Source: JADJLQ01 sp038251405
Lineage (GTDB): Bacteria > Bacteroidota > Bacteroidia > Chitinophagales > Saprospiraceae
DNA length: 64,000 nt
NCBI GenBank assembly: GCA_038251405.1
Contig: JBBSBH010000017.1
Span: 1-64,000 of the forward strand
Direction: 5' to 3'
The notes below the pieces were generated by a model. The model was not told the DNA's origin. It did not search any database and saw only the letters and a list, made by a program, of their open reading frames with translations. The position numbers and the translations under genes were made by a program. Below, piece after piece: positions 33,068 through 42,475 of the stretch; the first letter of the stretch is position 1, and each line of letters starts with the position of its first letter.

Positions 33068-35905
33068 CTATTTTTTCAATTCCTCTGCCAGGTATTTTGC
33101 AGTAAGGCTGTCTTTTGACTTTATTACATGCTCGGGGCTCCCCTGAGCCACTATTTTACCACCATATTTTCCTCCTTCAGGGCCGATATCTATTATGTGA
33201 TCAGCTACTTTGATCACTTCCATATTATGTTCTATTACCAATACCGTATTCCCCCGATCTACCAATCTGTTTAACATATTCAACAGGTGCTGGATATCTT
33301 CAAAATGAAGGCCCGTAGTGGGCTCGTCCAATATGTACAATGTATTTCCACTGTCGCGTTTGGAAAGTTCTTCCGAGAGTTTTACCCGCTGGGCTTCACC
33401 TCCTGACAGCGTAGTCGCCTGTTGGCCAAGGGAGATATAGCCTAAACCCACCTCATGCAGCGTCTTCATTTTGCGATGGATATTGGGTATGGATTCGAAA
33501 AAACCGACCGCATCCTCCACTTTCATATCTAGTATTTGGGAGATATTTTTTCCTTTCCAGAGAATTTCTAAAGTCTCCCGATTGTATCTTTTTCCGAGGC
33601 ATGTTTCACATTCGACTTGCACATCAGGAAGGAAATTCATTTCTATCACCCGCATACCACCGCCTTCGCAAGTCTCACATCGCCCGCCTTTCACATTAAA
33701 CGAAAATCTTCCTGCTTTATAGCCCCTGATTTTAGATTCCGACAAGTTGGTAAAAATATTGCGTATGTCTGTAAACACTCCGGTATAGGTGGCTGGATTG
33801 GAGCGTGGCGTACGACCAATCGGAGACTGATCGATATCGATGACTTTGTCAATATTATCTATACCTTCAATCTGTGTATAAGGCAAAGGCTTTTGAAGGC
33901 TGTTATAAAAATACTTTCTGAGTATAGGATAGAGCGTTTCATTGATGAGGCTACTTTTACCACTGCCGCTCACCCCTGTTACACAAATGAAAGTACCCAG
34001 AGGTATTTGAAGATTTACATGGTGCAGATTGTGACCAGTAGCTCCTTTTAGTTTGATGTATTTACCATTTCCTTTTCTACGGGAAGCAGGTACTGCAATT
34101 TGCTTCTTATTGGAAAGATAGTCTGCTGTTTCGCTGCCTTGTTTTAAAAATTCTATGGGAGTGCCCTGAGCTACTACATGGCCACCATGTGTACCGGCTC
34201 CGGGCCCCATATCGATGAGGTGATCTGCTGCCAACATGATTTCTTTATCATGCTCCACTACTAAGAGCGAATTCCCTATATCGCGGAGGTCTTTAAGCGA
34301 TTTGATCAATCGTTGATTGTCGCGGGCATGCAATCCTATACTGGGTTCGTCCAAAATATAAGTGACTCCCGTTAGTTGAGACCCGATCTGGGTAGCCAAA
34401 CGGGTACGCTGGGACTCTCCGCCTGATAAAGAATTGGCTGGTCTATTCAGACTAAGATAATCAAGTCCAACATAGAGTAAAAAATTCAGGCGTAGCTTGA
34501 TCTCTTTCAAAACATCTGTGCCTACTTGTTGCTGGCGCACAGATAGTTGATCCTCAATGCCATCCAGCCATTTTGCTAAATCGGAAAGATCCATTTCAGC
34601 GAGTTCAGAGATATTTTTTTCGGCGATTTTAAAATGGAGTGCTTCTATTTTCAGTCTTGCCCCTTTACATTCCGGGCATTCAGAAATGGTCATAAATTCC
34701 TCTGCCCATTGCCTTATTTTTTCACTGGTACTGTCTTTGTGCCATCTTACCAACATATTGGCCAGACCTTCACTGGCCAGGTTATATACAAAGTCATTCT
34801 GAGCATACTTGGTTTTTACTTCATAGCCATCATCGCCACCATGTAAAATGATTTCGAGTGCTTCAGCAGGGATTTTATTTACCGGAGTGCTGAAAGTGAA
34901 TCCATATTTTTTCGAGATCACTCTTAGCTGCTGGAAAGTCATATTTTCGCGCACTTCTCCCAATGGGGCTATGCCTACTTCATTGATGCTTTTAGAGTCG
35001 TCGGGTATTACCTTATCGATATCGATCTGGTGCAGTTTACCCAGGCCATCACAGGCAGGACATGCGCCATAAGGTGAGTTAAATGAAAAAGTATTCGGTG
35101 ATGGATCTTCATAAGAAATACCATGCTCGGGGTCCATGAGGTTTTGACTAAATGGAGTGACCGTTCCAGATTCATCTTCTACCATGAGCAAACCATTACC
35201 CATTTTCATAGCTAACTGAATAGAAGATGCTAACCTGTCCCGCTTGGTACTTTGCACCTGGATGCGGTCAATCACCACTTCAATATCGTGCACTTTGTAC
35301 CGGTCGACCTGCATACCCGGCCTCAGATCTATGGTACTGCCATCTACCCGAACTTTAGAATAACCCTGCTTGCGCGCCTGCTCAAATATTTCGCGATAAT
35401 GACCTTTACGACCACGGACAATTGGTGCTAATAAAGCAATTTTTTGATCCTTAAAAGTGGTAAGTACATGATCAATGACCTGGGCTTCACTGTATCGAAC
35501 CATTTTTTTACCAGTGGCGTAGCTGTAGGCTTCGCCTGTGCGGGCAAATAGGAGTCTGAATAGATCGTAAATCTCGGTGATGGTACCTACTGTAGACCTG
35601 GGATTCCAGCCGGTGGTTTTTTGTTCAATAGAAATCACCGGGCTCAGTCCTGTAATCAACTCTACATCAGGCCTTTCCATAGTACCTATAAATTGCCGTG
35701 CATAGGCGGAGAAAGTCTCCATATACCGGCGCTGACCTTCGGCGTAGATGGTGTCAAATGCCAAAGAAGATTTACCACTGCCGCTCAAGCCAGTGATTAC
35801 TACTAATTGATTTCGGGGAATTTTAAGACTTATATCTTTGAGATTATGTTCTTTTGCTCCAATAATTTCAATAAATTCTTCTTCCAGATCCTGAGCTTTT
35901 GACAT
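33068..35905 (-). CDS. uvrA: Excinuclease ABC subunit A
   Basis: 945 residues from ATG 35905; a TTG at 35914 overlaps the promoter and is less likely. It is the DNA-damage recognition ATPase of nucleotide excision repair. The first P-loop GLSGSGKSSLAFDT (about 37-50), ETFSAYARQF, the zinc site GACPACDGLG, the LSGGESQRTRLA signature, the second P-loop GVSGSGKSSLI, the second zinc module CETCEGGGMRV and LSGGEAQRVKL are all present in order. Full length and intact. A TATTTTTG box ends 6 nt before the ATG. Confidence 0.98.
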   Translation of the reverse strand: MSKAQDLEEEFIEIIGAKEHNLKDISLKIPRNQLVVITGLSGSGKSSLAFDTIYAEGQRRYMETFSAYARQFIGTMERPDVELITGLSPVISIEQKTTGWNPRSTVGTITEIYDLFRLLFARTGEAYSYATGKKMVRYSEAQVIDHVLTTFKDQKIALLAPIVRGRKGHYREIFEQARKQGYSKVRVDGSTIDLRPGMQVDRYKVHDIEVVIDRIQVQSTKRDRLASSIQLAMKMGNGLLMVEDESGTVTPFSQNLMDPEHGISYEDPSPNTFSFNSPYGACPACDGLGKLHQIDIDKVIPDDSKSINEVGIAPLGEVRENMTFQQLRVISKKYGFTFSTPVNKIPAEALEIILHGGDDGYEVKTKYAQNDFVYNLASEGLANMLVRWHKDSTSEKIRQWAEEFMTISECPECKGARLKIEALHFKIAEKNISELAEMDLSDLAKWLDGIEDQLSVRQQQVGTDVLKEIKLRLNFLLYVGLDYLSLNRPANSLSGGESQRTRLATQIGSQLTGVTYILDEPSIGLHARDNQRLIKSLKDLRDIGNSLLVVEHDKEIMLAADHLIDMGPGAGTHGGHVVAQGTPIEFLKQGSETADYLSNKKQIAVPASRRKGNGKYIKLKGATGHNLHHVNLQIPLGTFICVTGVSGSGKSSLINETLYPILRKYFYNSLQKPLPYTQIEGIDNIDKVIDIDQSPIGRTPRSNPATYTGVFTDIRNIFTNLSESKIRGYKAGRFSFNVKGGRCETCEGGGMRVIEMNFLPDVQVECETCLGKRYNRETLEILWKGKNISQILDMKVEDAVGFFESIPNIHRKMKTLHEVGLGYISLGQQATTLSGGEAQRVKLSEELSKRDSGNTLYILDEPTTGLHFEDIQHLLNMLNRLVDRGNTVLVIEHNMEVIKVADHIIDIGPEGGKYGGKIVAQGSPEHVIKSKDSLTAKYLAEELKK

Positions 35906-35911
35906 GACCCG

Positions 35912-35919
35912 CAAAAATA
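35912..35919 (-). promoter_or_regulatory. Candidate -7 box TATTTTTG for uvrA
   Basis: Exact TAnnTTTG match 6 nt before the uvrA ATG. This supports 35905 as the start and a leaderless or very short-leader mRNA. Confidence 0.5.
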
Positions 35920-36014
35920 GGTGATTATGGGGTTATGAAAAAGGGAATTTTAGATATTGTTTATGATGATTATAAAGTAGGTTTCTTCTTTCCCATTCGT
36001 TTCATTTTAAGAGT

Positions 36015-36584
36015 CTATTCAATTGATATATCATACTTATATAATAATCCTAATGCCTGCGGCATGGAAAATTTGGCTTTGCGAATCTTGTTGCTTTCAG
36101 GATCTATCAAATAATTTCTGGAAGTTCGGAGGTCAGCCCATTCCAGGTTAGTATTCTCAAAATGCGCACCTGTAAATTCACATACATCAAATAAAGCGGT
36201 ATGAAAATCTGTTTCTGAAAAATCAGTCTCCCTAAAATTGCAGTGTAAAAAATGAGCATTACGCAACTTTAATTTATACAAGGATGCATAGTCAAACTGG
36301 CATTTGCTAAAATCTACGGTATAGTAAAAATCGCCACAAAGATCGAACATGATCCCGATGAGTTTACTGTCGGAAAACTTACAATCTGTAAAAGAAGTCC
36401 TGATCACTTTGGCATTGCTGAAATTGCAATGTTTAAATTCACATTCATAAAAATTGGAGTGTTGGATAATACCTTCGGAAAAATCACAATGAACAAACTG
36501 ACATTTGTCAAAATTACCTTCAACATTTTCTTCGAAATAGAGCTGCTTTTCAAAAATTTTATTTTCCTCTGAAACGGGTTGCAT
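36015..36584 (-). CDS. Pentapeptide-repeat protein
   Basis: 189 residues built of pentapeptide-like units with Phe or Leu at the centre and frequent Cys (CQFVHCDF, CEFKHCNF, CKFSDSKL, CEFTGAHF, NLEWADL), about residues 25-165. These form a right-handed quadrilateral beta-helix. The nearest described type is the Qnr/McbG-like group that binds gyrase as a DNA mimic, but many members have no known role. It lies between uvrA and the DUF1592 gene and is transcribed alone. No -7 box seen. Confidence 0.85.
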   Translation of the reverse strand: MQPVSEENKIFEKQLYFEENVEGNFDKCQFVHCDFSEGIIQHSNFYECEFKHCNFSNAKVIRTSFTDCKFSDSKLIGIMFDLCGDFYYTVDFSKCQFDYASLYKLKLRNAHFLHCNFRETDFSETDFHTALFDVCEFTGAHFENTNLEWADLRTSRNYLIDPESNKIRKAKFSMPQALGLLYKYDISIE

Positions 36585-36850
36585 GAAAATCTGGATTTAG
36601 ATAAAGATAAAGAAAATGATTTTCCTTGTATCGGCTGTATCATAAAAATGCAGAATTTATTTATATAGAAAGTCCTTTCTTCATTTCCCATCCTTTAAAT
36701 TAAAGAGGGGTATAAACACTTTTATTAGCTTCTTCTCGCCTTTAGCAGAGGTAGGGAAACTTATTACTGTATTTTATCATTACAGAGCTTGCGTGTCTGG
36801 CATCGATTGCGTACTTTTATGATATTCTCAGAAATTAAGACAGAGACCTG

Positions 36851-38800
36851 GTGAAAAAAGAATTATACATACTTTCCTCCTTCCTGATTTTAGCGGGACA
36901 TGCCCTGGCTATAGATAGCTTCTCCTATGAGACTCATGTAAGGCCATTGCTGGAAAAGTCGTGCATAAAATGTCATAATACTAACCGGCCAAAGGCTGAT
37001 GTAAACATTGACAATTACAAAGAGCAAGATAGAGTAATCAAAGATGGCGCGTTTTGGCTAAAGATCAGAGATGTGATCAAATCTGGAACAATGCCCCCAA
37101 AAACGGAGCCTAAACTCTCGATGACAGAATATGACCAACTGGTAAACGGAATTGATAAAGTCTTAAAATCTTCCCTTGAGAAAAAGACTCCCGGTGCTAT
37201 TGTCATTCGAAGGCTGAGCCATGCTGAATATCATTATACCGTTTTAGATTTACTCCATGTTGATTTTAATGCTAAAGATTTTTTCCCATCTGATGGATCT
37301 GGAGGCGGTGGATTTGATAATCAGGGCAGGGCCCTTTTTCTTACCCCTTTGAAACTGGAAAGATATTTTGACGCTGCAGATCAAATCGTAGACTCTGTAT
37401 ATCAAAACAAAGAAAACTGGAACAGATGGATTGATTTTAAATTTGACCCTTCAGGATGGACCGGGATAAAAAATTGGTTTCGCTCCCTCTTTAACCCAAA
37501 ATATGCTGACCTCAACAACCCTGAAAAAGCAGCCGAAATAGTGATCACCCCATTGGCTACAAAAGCCTATCGCAGATTTTTGAAAGAAGATGATAAGCAA
37601 CATTTAGTAGCCTTATTTAAAGAAGTATACGATCAAAAGACCCTGGTACACAACCCGCAGCGATTTGAGGAAAGTATAGCTCAGGTAATGAAAGCCATAT
37701 TAGTATCTCCAAATTTTTTATACAAAACAGAAGAAGAATCAAATATTATCGGGCCATTTCCATTGAGTCATTTTGAAGTGGCAAATCGACTTTCTTATTT
37801 TCTGTGGTGTAGCATGCCTGATCAGGAATTATTTGATTTGGCCTATAAAGGAAAGCTCCACGATACATTGGTTTTGACACAACAGGTAAAACGGATGTTG
37901 GCAGATCCCAGGTCAAAAAGATTTGCTGAAAATTTTGCCGTGCAATGGCTGGGCATTACCAAGCTATTGGATCACCAACCTATGGTAGATGAAGGGAAGT
38001 TTCCTGGCTTTGATATGAAAATCAGGAAAGCATTGTATGATGAGACGGTAGAATATTTTTATCATGTACTCACCCAAAGCAAAAACATGCTTGACCTGAT
38101 CCAAAGTGATTATGCAATGTTGAATAAAAACCTGGCTATTTACTATGGAATTGAAGGAGTAGAAAATGAGGATATACAAAAGATTACGGTGTCAAATGGC
38201 CTAAGAGGCGGAGTATTAGGCATGGGAAGTGTTTTGTCCGTCACCTCTCTTTCATTGCGCACAAGTCCTGTGCTTAGAGGGAAGTGGGTAATGGAACAGC
38301 TCCTGGGAATTTCTCCGCCACCTCCACCTGCTGTAGTTGCAGAACTTACGAGCGATCCTGCCAAGCATGAAGCGCTAGGATTAAGAAAAATATTGGAGAT
38401 GCACCGCTCCAAGCCGGAGTGCAAAGGCTGTCATGAGAAAATGGATCCGCTGGGCTTGGGGTTAGAAAATTTTGACCCTATAGGTAAATGGAGAACCACC
38501 TATGAAAAAGTACCCATTGATGCATCGGGTGTTACCGTTGATGGAAAAATATTTAAAGGTCCTGCCGAGCTGAAGACCATATTAATGGATGAAAAACAAA
38601 AGATAGCTCGCAATTTTGCTACTAAATTTTTATCTTATGCATTAGGCAGGTCTATGTTGTTTACAGATGAGCCCGCCCTGGTAAAATTAGAAAACACGCT
38701 TTTAGAAAACAATTTCAATCCTGAACCTTTCATCATAGAATTAGTAAAGAGTTATCCATTCCTGATGAAAGTAAATGATTTTGAGAAAAAAAGTATTTAG
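36851..38800 (+). CDS. DUF1587/1592/1588/1585 multidomain cytochrome-like protein
   Basis: 649 residues from a GTG. A signal peptide (YILSSFLILAGHALA) precedes a haem-type CIKCH motif (38-42) in a planctomycete-cytochrome-like domain. Then come DUF1587 (RRLSHAEYHYTVLDLL), DUF1595/DUF1592 (RRFLKEDD, FEVANRLSYFLWCSMPD), DUF1588 (RGGVLGMGSVLSVTS, KWVMEQLLGISPPPPP) and DUF1585, with a second CKGCH (about 524-528) and MDPLGLGLENFDPIG. The set is typical of Planctomycetes, Verrucomicrobia and some Saprospiria; the substrate is unknown. It forms an operon with the DUF1552 gene and a third cytochrome/LRR gene. Confidence 0.88.
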   Translation: MKKELYILSSFLILAGHALAIDSFSYETHVRPLLEKSCIKCHNTNRPKADVNIDNYKEQDRVIKDGAFWLKIRDVIKSGTMPPKTEPKLSMTEYDQLVNGIDKVLKSSLEKKTPGAIVIRRLSHAEYHYTVLDLLHVDFNAKDFFPSDGSGGGGFDNQGRALFLTPLKLERYFDAADQIVDSVYQNKENWNRWIDFKFDPSGWTGIKNWFRSLFNPKYADLNNPEKAAEIVITPLATKAYRRFLKEDDKQHLVALFKEVYDQKTLVHNPQRFEESIAQVMKAILVSPNFLYKTEEESNIIGPFPLSHFEVANRLSYFLWCSMPDQELFDLAYKGKLHDTLVLTQQVKRMLADPRSKRFAENFAVQWLGITKLLDHQPMVDEGKFPGFDMKIRKALYDETVEYFYHVLTQSKNMLDLIQSDYAMLNKNLAIYYGIEGVENEDIQKITVSNGLRGGVLGMGSVLSVTSLSLRTSPVLRGKWVMEQLLGISPPPPPAVVAELTSDPAKHEALGLRKILEMHRSKPECKGCHEKMDPLGLGLENFDPIGKWRTTYEKVPIDASGVTVDGKIFKGPAELKTILMDEKQKIARNFATKFLSYALGRSMLFTDEPALVKLENTLLENNFNPEPFIIELVKSYPFLMKVNDFEKKSI

Positions 38801-38826
38801 GTAATTTTAATAAATTTATAAAAGGC

Positions 38827-40209
38827 ATGGTGAAGAATTGGGAAATATCACGACGGCGAATGCTCAAGGGTGCTGGTGCATGTATTGCATTACCTTTTTT
38901 AGAAGCTATGACTTTACCTTCCATAGGCGCTAGATTACTGCAAAAATCGCCTATAAGGACAGCCTTTTTTTACATGCCTAATGGTGTACATCCTTACCAT
39001 TGGACTCCAACAGAATTTGGTTCGGACTTTACATTGACCAGGCAGCTTACTCCGCTCGCCTCTCTAAAAAAAGATATTTTGATCTTAGGAGAATTGATGA
39101 ACAAAAATTGCATGTTTAAGGGCTCCGATGGTCATTATGCCAAATCTGCCAGTTTGCTTACCTGTACTGCCATCAAGCAAACTATCGGCGATAATATCAG
39201 CAGTGGTGGGATCTCGGTAGACCAACTAATTGCATCTAAAGCAGGTACTGATACCTTGTTCCCTTCCTTGGAGTATGGGCTTGATCGAATTACTACTGGA
39301 GTGGATATCAATGTTGGATTTACAAGGCTTTATGGCTCCAGCATTTCCTGGCGTACACCCAATCAACCCTTGTCTAAAGAGATAGATCCCCGACTGGCAT
39401 TTGATAGATTATTTAAACCGTATGTACCCGGGGTGAAGCTCAAAGCTGATCCTTTTAAGAAAAGCATTTTAGATGCGGTCCAGGAAGATGCGAATGCATT
39501 AAAAAAATCACTGGGAAGATCTGACCAGGATAAATTGTCAGAATACCTGGAATCAATAAGAAGCGTAGAAAAAAGGCTTTCGAGTGAAAAGAATAGGGAG
39601 AAGTTTAAAGCGAATATTACCAATGATATCAAAAAAGAATTGATACGGGTAAATCAAAATATAGATGAATATGTAGAGATGTATGCGGGAGTAGACATCA
39701 CGGAGAAGACCCGGCTTATGCTGGATATAATGGCATTGGCTTTCTGGAGTGATGCCAGCAGGGTGTCGACTTTTATGTTTGGCAATTCTGTGAGTAATAG
39801 AAATTTCTCTTTCCTGGAAGGAGTAAAAGGCAACCATCACAATTTCTCTCATCATATGGACAAACCTGAAATGATGGAAGCCTATCTGCGGATCACTACC
39901 TGGCATGTAGAGCAATGGGCCTATTTCCTGAATAAACTAAAAAATATCAAAGAAGGTGACAAGACCTTATTGGATAATTCCATGATCGTATTTACATCTG
40001 ATCTGAGAGATGGCAATCGGCATGCTCCGAGAAATCTGCCTATTATGGTCGCAGGCAGCGGCGGAGGCAAATTAAAAATGGGTCAAAATCTGGCTTTTGC
40101 CAAAGAGACCCCGCTGGCCAATTTATATTTGACCATGTTGCATTCATTAAATATTGATATCGATCAGTTTGGCGATAGTAACGCTACATTATCACCAATC
40201 ATGGCTTAA
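38827..40209 (+). CDS. DUF1552 family Tat-exported protein
   Basis: 460 residues. It starts with a twin-arginine-like signal, SRRRMLKGAGACIALPFLEA (8-27, the RRRML motif and hydrophobic core). The DUF1552 body shows FFYMPNGVHPYHWTP, GSDGHYAKSASLLT, SIDQLIA-like and GVKGNHHNFSHH. DUF1552 proteins sit next to DUF1592 proteins in most genomes that have them, and the two probably form an exported oxidising complex; the reaction is unproven. 26 nt after the DUF1592 stop. Confidence 0.88.
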   Translation: MVKNWEISRRRMLKGAGACIALPFLEAMTLPSIGARLLQKSPIRTAFFYMPNGVHPYHWTPTEFGSDFTLTRQLTPLASLKKDILILGELMNKNCMFKGSDGHYAKSASLLTCTAIKQTIGDNISSGGISVDQLIASKAGTDTLFPSLEYGLDRITTGVDINVGFTRLYGSSISWRTPNQPLSKEIDPRLAFDRLFKPYVPGVKLKADPFKKSILDAVQEDANALKKSLGRSDQDKLSEYLESIRSVEKRLSSEKNREKFKANITNDIKKELIRVNQNIDEYVEMYAGVDITEKTRLMLDIMALAFWSDASRVSTFMFGNSVSNRNFSFLEGVKGNHHNFSHHMDKPEMMEAYLRITTWHVEQWAYFLNKLKNIKEGDKTLLDNSMIVFTSDLRDGNRHAPRNLPIMVAGSGGGKLKMGQNLAFAKETPLANLYLTMLHSLNIDIDQFGDSNATLSPIMA

Positions 40210-40243
40210 CTCATTTATTTTTTTTATTACCTTTTTAGATTAA

Positions 40244-40251
40244 TATATTTG
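40244..40251 (+). promoter_or_regulatory. Candidate -7 box TATATTTG
   Basis: Exact TAnnTTTG match only 3 nt before the GTG at 40255, between DUF1552 and the cytochrome/LRR gene. It may give that gene its own leaderless transcript. Confidence 0.35.
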
Positions 40252-40254
40252 TAA

Positions 40255-41733
40255 GTGCTGACCCATTTTGAGCGTCTACTAAAAAAGCCAATTTCCATCG
40301 TGCTGATTGCCCTTATTGGTCTATCGCTTTTTTTATTAAAGTCTGTTCATCTCCAGGATCTTTCACCATGGTTATTATCATTAGGGAGGCTGCATCCACT
40401 AATACTGCATTTTCCATTGGTACTCGTAATGGGTATTTTCTTTGTAGAACTTTTAAAATTATATGGAGGATTACCATTTAATGACCGATTCATTTTTTAC
40501 TCCTTTTTAATTGCCATACTATTCAGCCTGATCACTATTTTTTCTGGATTCCTATTGTATTCAACAGGGGATTTCTCAGGTATATTAATGGATAATCATT
40601 TTAAAGGGGCTTTATTCATGGGAGCATCTTTATTTATATGCTTTGCATTGTTCAATGTTTATCAAAATGATCGAAAGTATTACCCTGTTTATATAATTAG
40701 TTTACTAGTTACTTCATTAGCTACCACTTTTACTGGCCATCAGGGGGCATCTATTACCCATGGAAAAGATTATTTGACCGAGTTTTTACCCATGATGAAA
40801 ATGAAAGGCGAATCACAAGCATCCCAAATAGATTCGACTAAATATTTATATAGTGATATCATACATCCAATATTCGAATCAAAATGCGTAGGCTGTCATT
40901 CCACTACGAGGTTTAAAGGAAAACTTTCCATGTCAAATTATGCAGATCTTTTCAAGCCCGGCGCTAGCGGAGTAATGCCCATTGAAAGAAATGACACCTT
41001 TAAAAGCGAGATTTTTAGACGAATTAGCTTGCCCGATACTTCTGATGAACATATGCCGCCTGCTGGAAAAACGCCATTGGATAAAAAAGAAATTACATTG
41101 GTAAAATATTTTATTCAAACCGGGGCATTTGAGAAATTACAATTGAAAGATGTGCCCATGCCCGAAGTAAATATATTGGTGAATCAACTTGGTCCTTCTT
41201 TGAAAAAATACAAATTCAACCAGTTAAAAGAAAAGCTTACTCAGCAGGAATTGGATAAAGAATTGAATGCATTAGCCATAGATTTAGATTTGACTATTAA
41301 AAAGGATGCCGAAAGTGACGGCAATCTGTATTCGATTTCGAACAAATTTCCTCCCGCACCATTTGACAGCAAAAAACTGAAGGAATTAATTCCTTATTTA
41401 GAGCACTTCTCTAAAGTATCGCTGGTGAGCACTCAGCTTGATGATGCTGATCTCTATTTTATTTCTCAAATGACTAATGTAAAGGAATTGTATTTGCAGA
41501 AGACCAATATTAAAGGACCAGGCCTGATCTATCTTAGTAAAATGACTAATCTTGAAATTCTCAATATATCATTTACAGCTACCAGTGATAAGGATATTAT
41601 AGACCTATTAAAATTTCCATCTCTAAAAGAAGTATATCTATACCAGACTAAGACTAGTCCTGATGTGATTAAGGCTCTGGAAAAGTATAACCCTGCATTA
41701 AAGATTCATTCCGAAGAGGGGCCTTATTTTTAG
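40255..41733 (+). CDS. Membrane c-type cytochrome with LRR-like C-terminus (DUF2231/PSCyt1-like)
   Basis: 492 residues from GTG 40255. Four or five membrane helices occupy about residues 12-170 (ISIVLIALIGLSLFLL, LHPLILHFPLVLVMGIFF). A periplasmic planctomycete-type cytochrome domain with CVGCH (about 211-215) and a MPPAGKTPL motif follows. The last ~110 residues are leucine-rich-repeat-like (NVKELYLQKTNIKGPGLIYL, SLKEVYLYQTK). It is third in a row with DUF1592 and DUF1552 genes and could pass electrons across the membrane. Substrate unknown. Ends 6 nt before a convergent gene. Confidence 0.82.
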   Translation: MLTHFERLLKKPISIVLIALIGLSLFLLKSVHLQDLSPWLLSLGRLHPLILHFPLVLVMGIFFVELLKLYGGLPFNDRFIFYSFLIAILFSLITIFSGFLLYSTGDFSGILMDNHFKGALFMGASLFICFALFNVYQNDRKYYPVYIISLLVTSLATTFTGHQGASITHGKDYLTEFLPMMKMKGESQASQIDSTKYLYSDIIHPIFESKCVGCHSTTRFKGKLSMSNYADLFKPGASGVMPIERNDTFKSEIFRRISLPDTSDEHMPPAGKTPLDKKEITLVKYFIQTGAFEKLQLKDVPMPEVNILVNQLGPSLKKYKFNQLKEKLTQQELDKELNALAIDLDLTIKKDAESDGNLYSISNKFPPAPFDSKKLKELIPYLEHFSKVSLVSTQLDDADLYFISQMTNVKELYLQKTNIKGPGLIYLSKMTNLEILNISFTATSDKDIIDLLKFPSLKEVYLYQTKTSPDVIKALEKYNPALKIHSEEGPYF

Positions 41734-41739
41734 GCTTAC

Positions 41740-42432
41740 TCAATTCTTTTTTAACTCTATCAAATAATGCATTTCTTCAAATTTCAGGCGAATGAATACT
41801 TCGAATCCAATCTTTTTTAGCCCTGCGATCGACTCACTGATGTCGGCAGGAAAATCAAATTGGAGTATATGATCTACAATGGGCTGAATCTCTGCTTTGG
41901 AAAAACGACTCCATGAATTTATATAATTTAAATAATCGGTTAAATACTCCGCTCTACTAGTTCCAGGCTTTCGGAAAACATCAGTATAAATCATTTTACC
42001 ATGAGGCATTAACCTTTTAAAACAAGTATCAAGCAAGTTCATTTTATCCGAATCCTGAAGGTGGTGAATTGCAAAACTGCTATGGATCAGATCAAATGTA
42101 TTTTCTTCAGTTTCTAATAACGAAAGCATATTTCCTTGTTTAAAAATGGCAGGAAATTTAAATTTTTGCATATTGGCTTTTGCCAAATCTAGTGCAGCGT
42201 CAGATAAATCATATCCTGTATAGCTGTCCATATTTGATATTTCCAAAATGGGCACTAAAGGTGCTGCATCTCCACATCCTATATCTAATAGATCTATTGG
42301 TTTTACATGCTTTGTATTAAAAATATCCCATGTACATTCAGCAATTGAATGGTGGTGCATATAATCATGATCAACTATTTTTTGATAAAGAAGCCAATTA
42401 TTTGAAAAGACCTGTGCTGAATTTTGCTGCAT
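41740..42432 (-). CDS. Class I SAM-dependent methyltransferase
   Basis: 230 residues with motif I LLDIGCGDAAPL (about 48-59), acidic YTGYDLSD (motif II), and FDLIHSSFAIHHL (motif IV), the pattern of Methyltransf_11/12 small-molecule enzymes. The protein substrate or metabolite cannot be read from sequence. It lies 43 nt after the alcohol dehydrogenase gene on the same strand, so the two may be cotranscribed. It converges on the cytochrome/LRR gene. Confidence 0.85.
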   Translation of the reverse strand: MQQNSAQVFSNNWLLYQKIVDHDYMHHHSIAECTWDIFNTKHVKPIDLLDIGCGDAAPLVPILEISNMDSYTGYDLSDAALDLAKANMQKFKFPAIFKQGNMLSLLETEENTFDLIHSSFAIHHLQDSDKMNLLDTCFKRLMPHGKMIYTDVFRKPGTSRAEYLTDYLNYINSWSRFSKAEIQPIVDHILQFDFPADISESIAGLKKIGFEVFIRLKFEEMHYLIELKKN

Positions 42433-42475
42433 CGCCCACGAAGATAACCTGTTCTTTAAATGGTAAATTTTCTCT

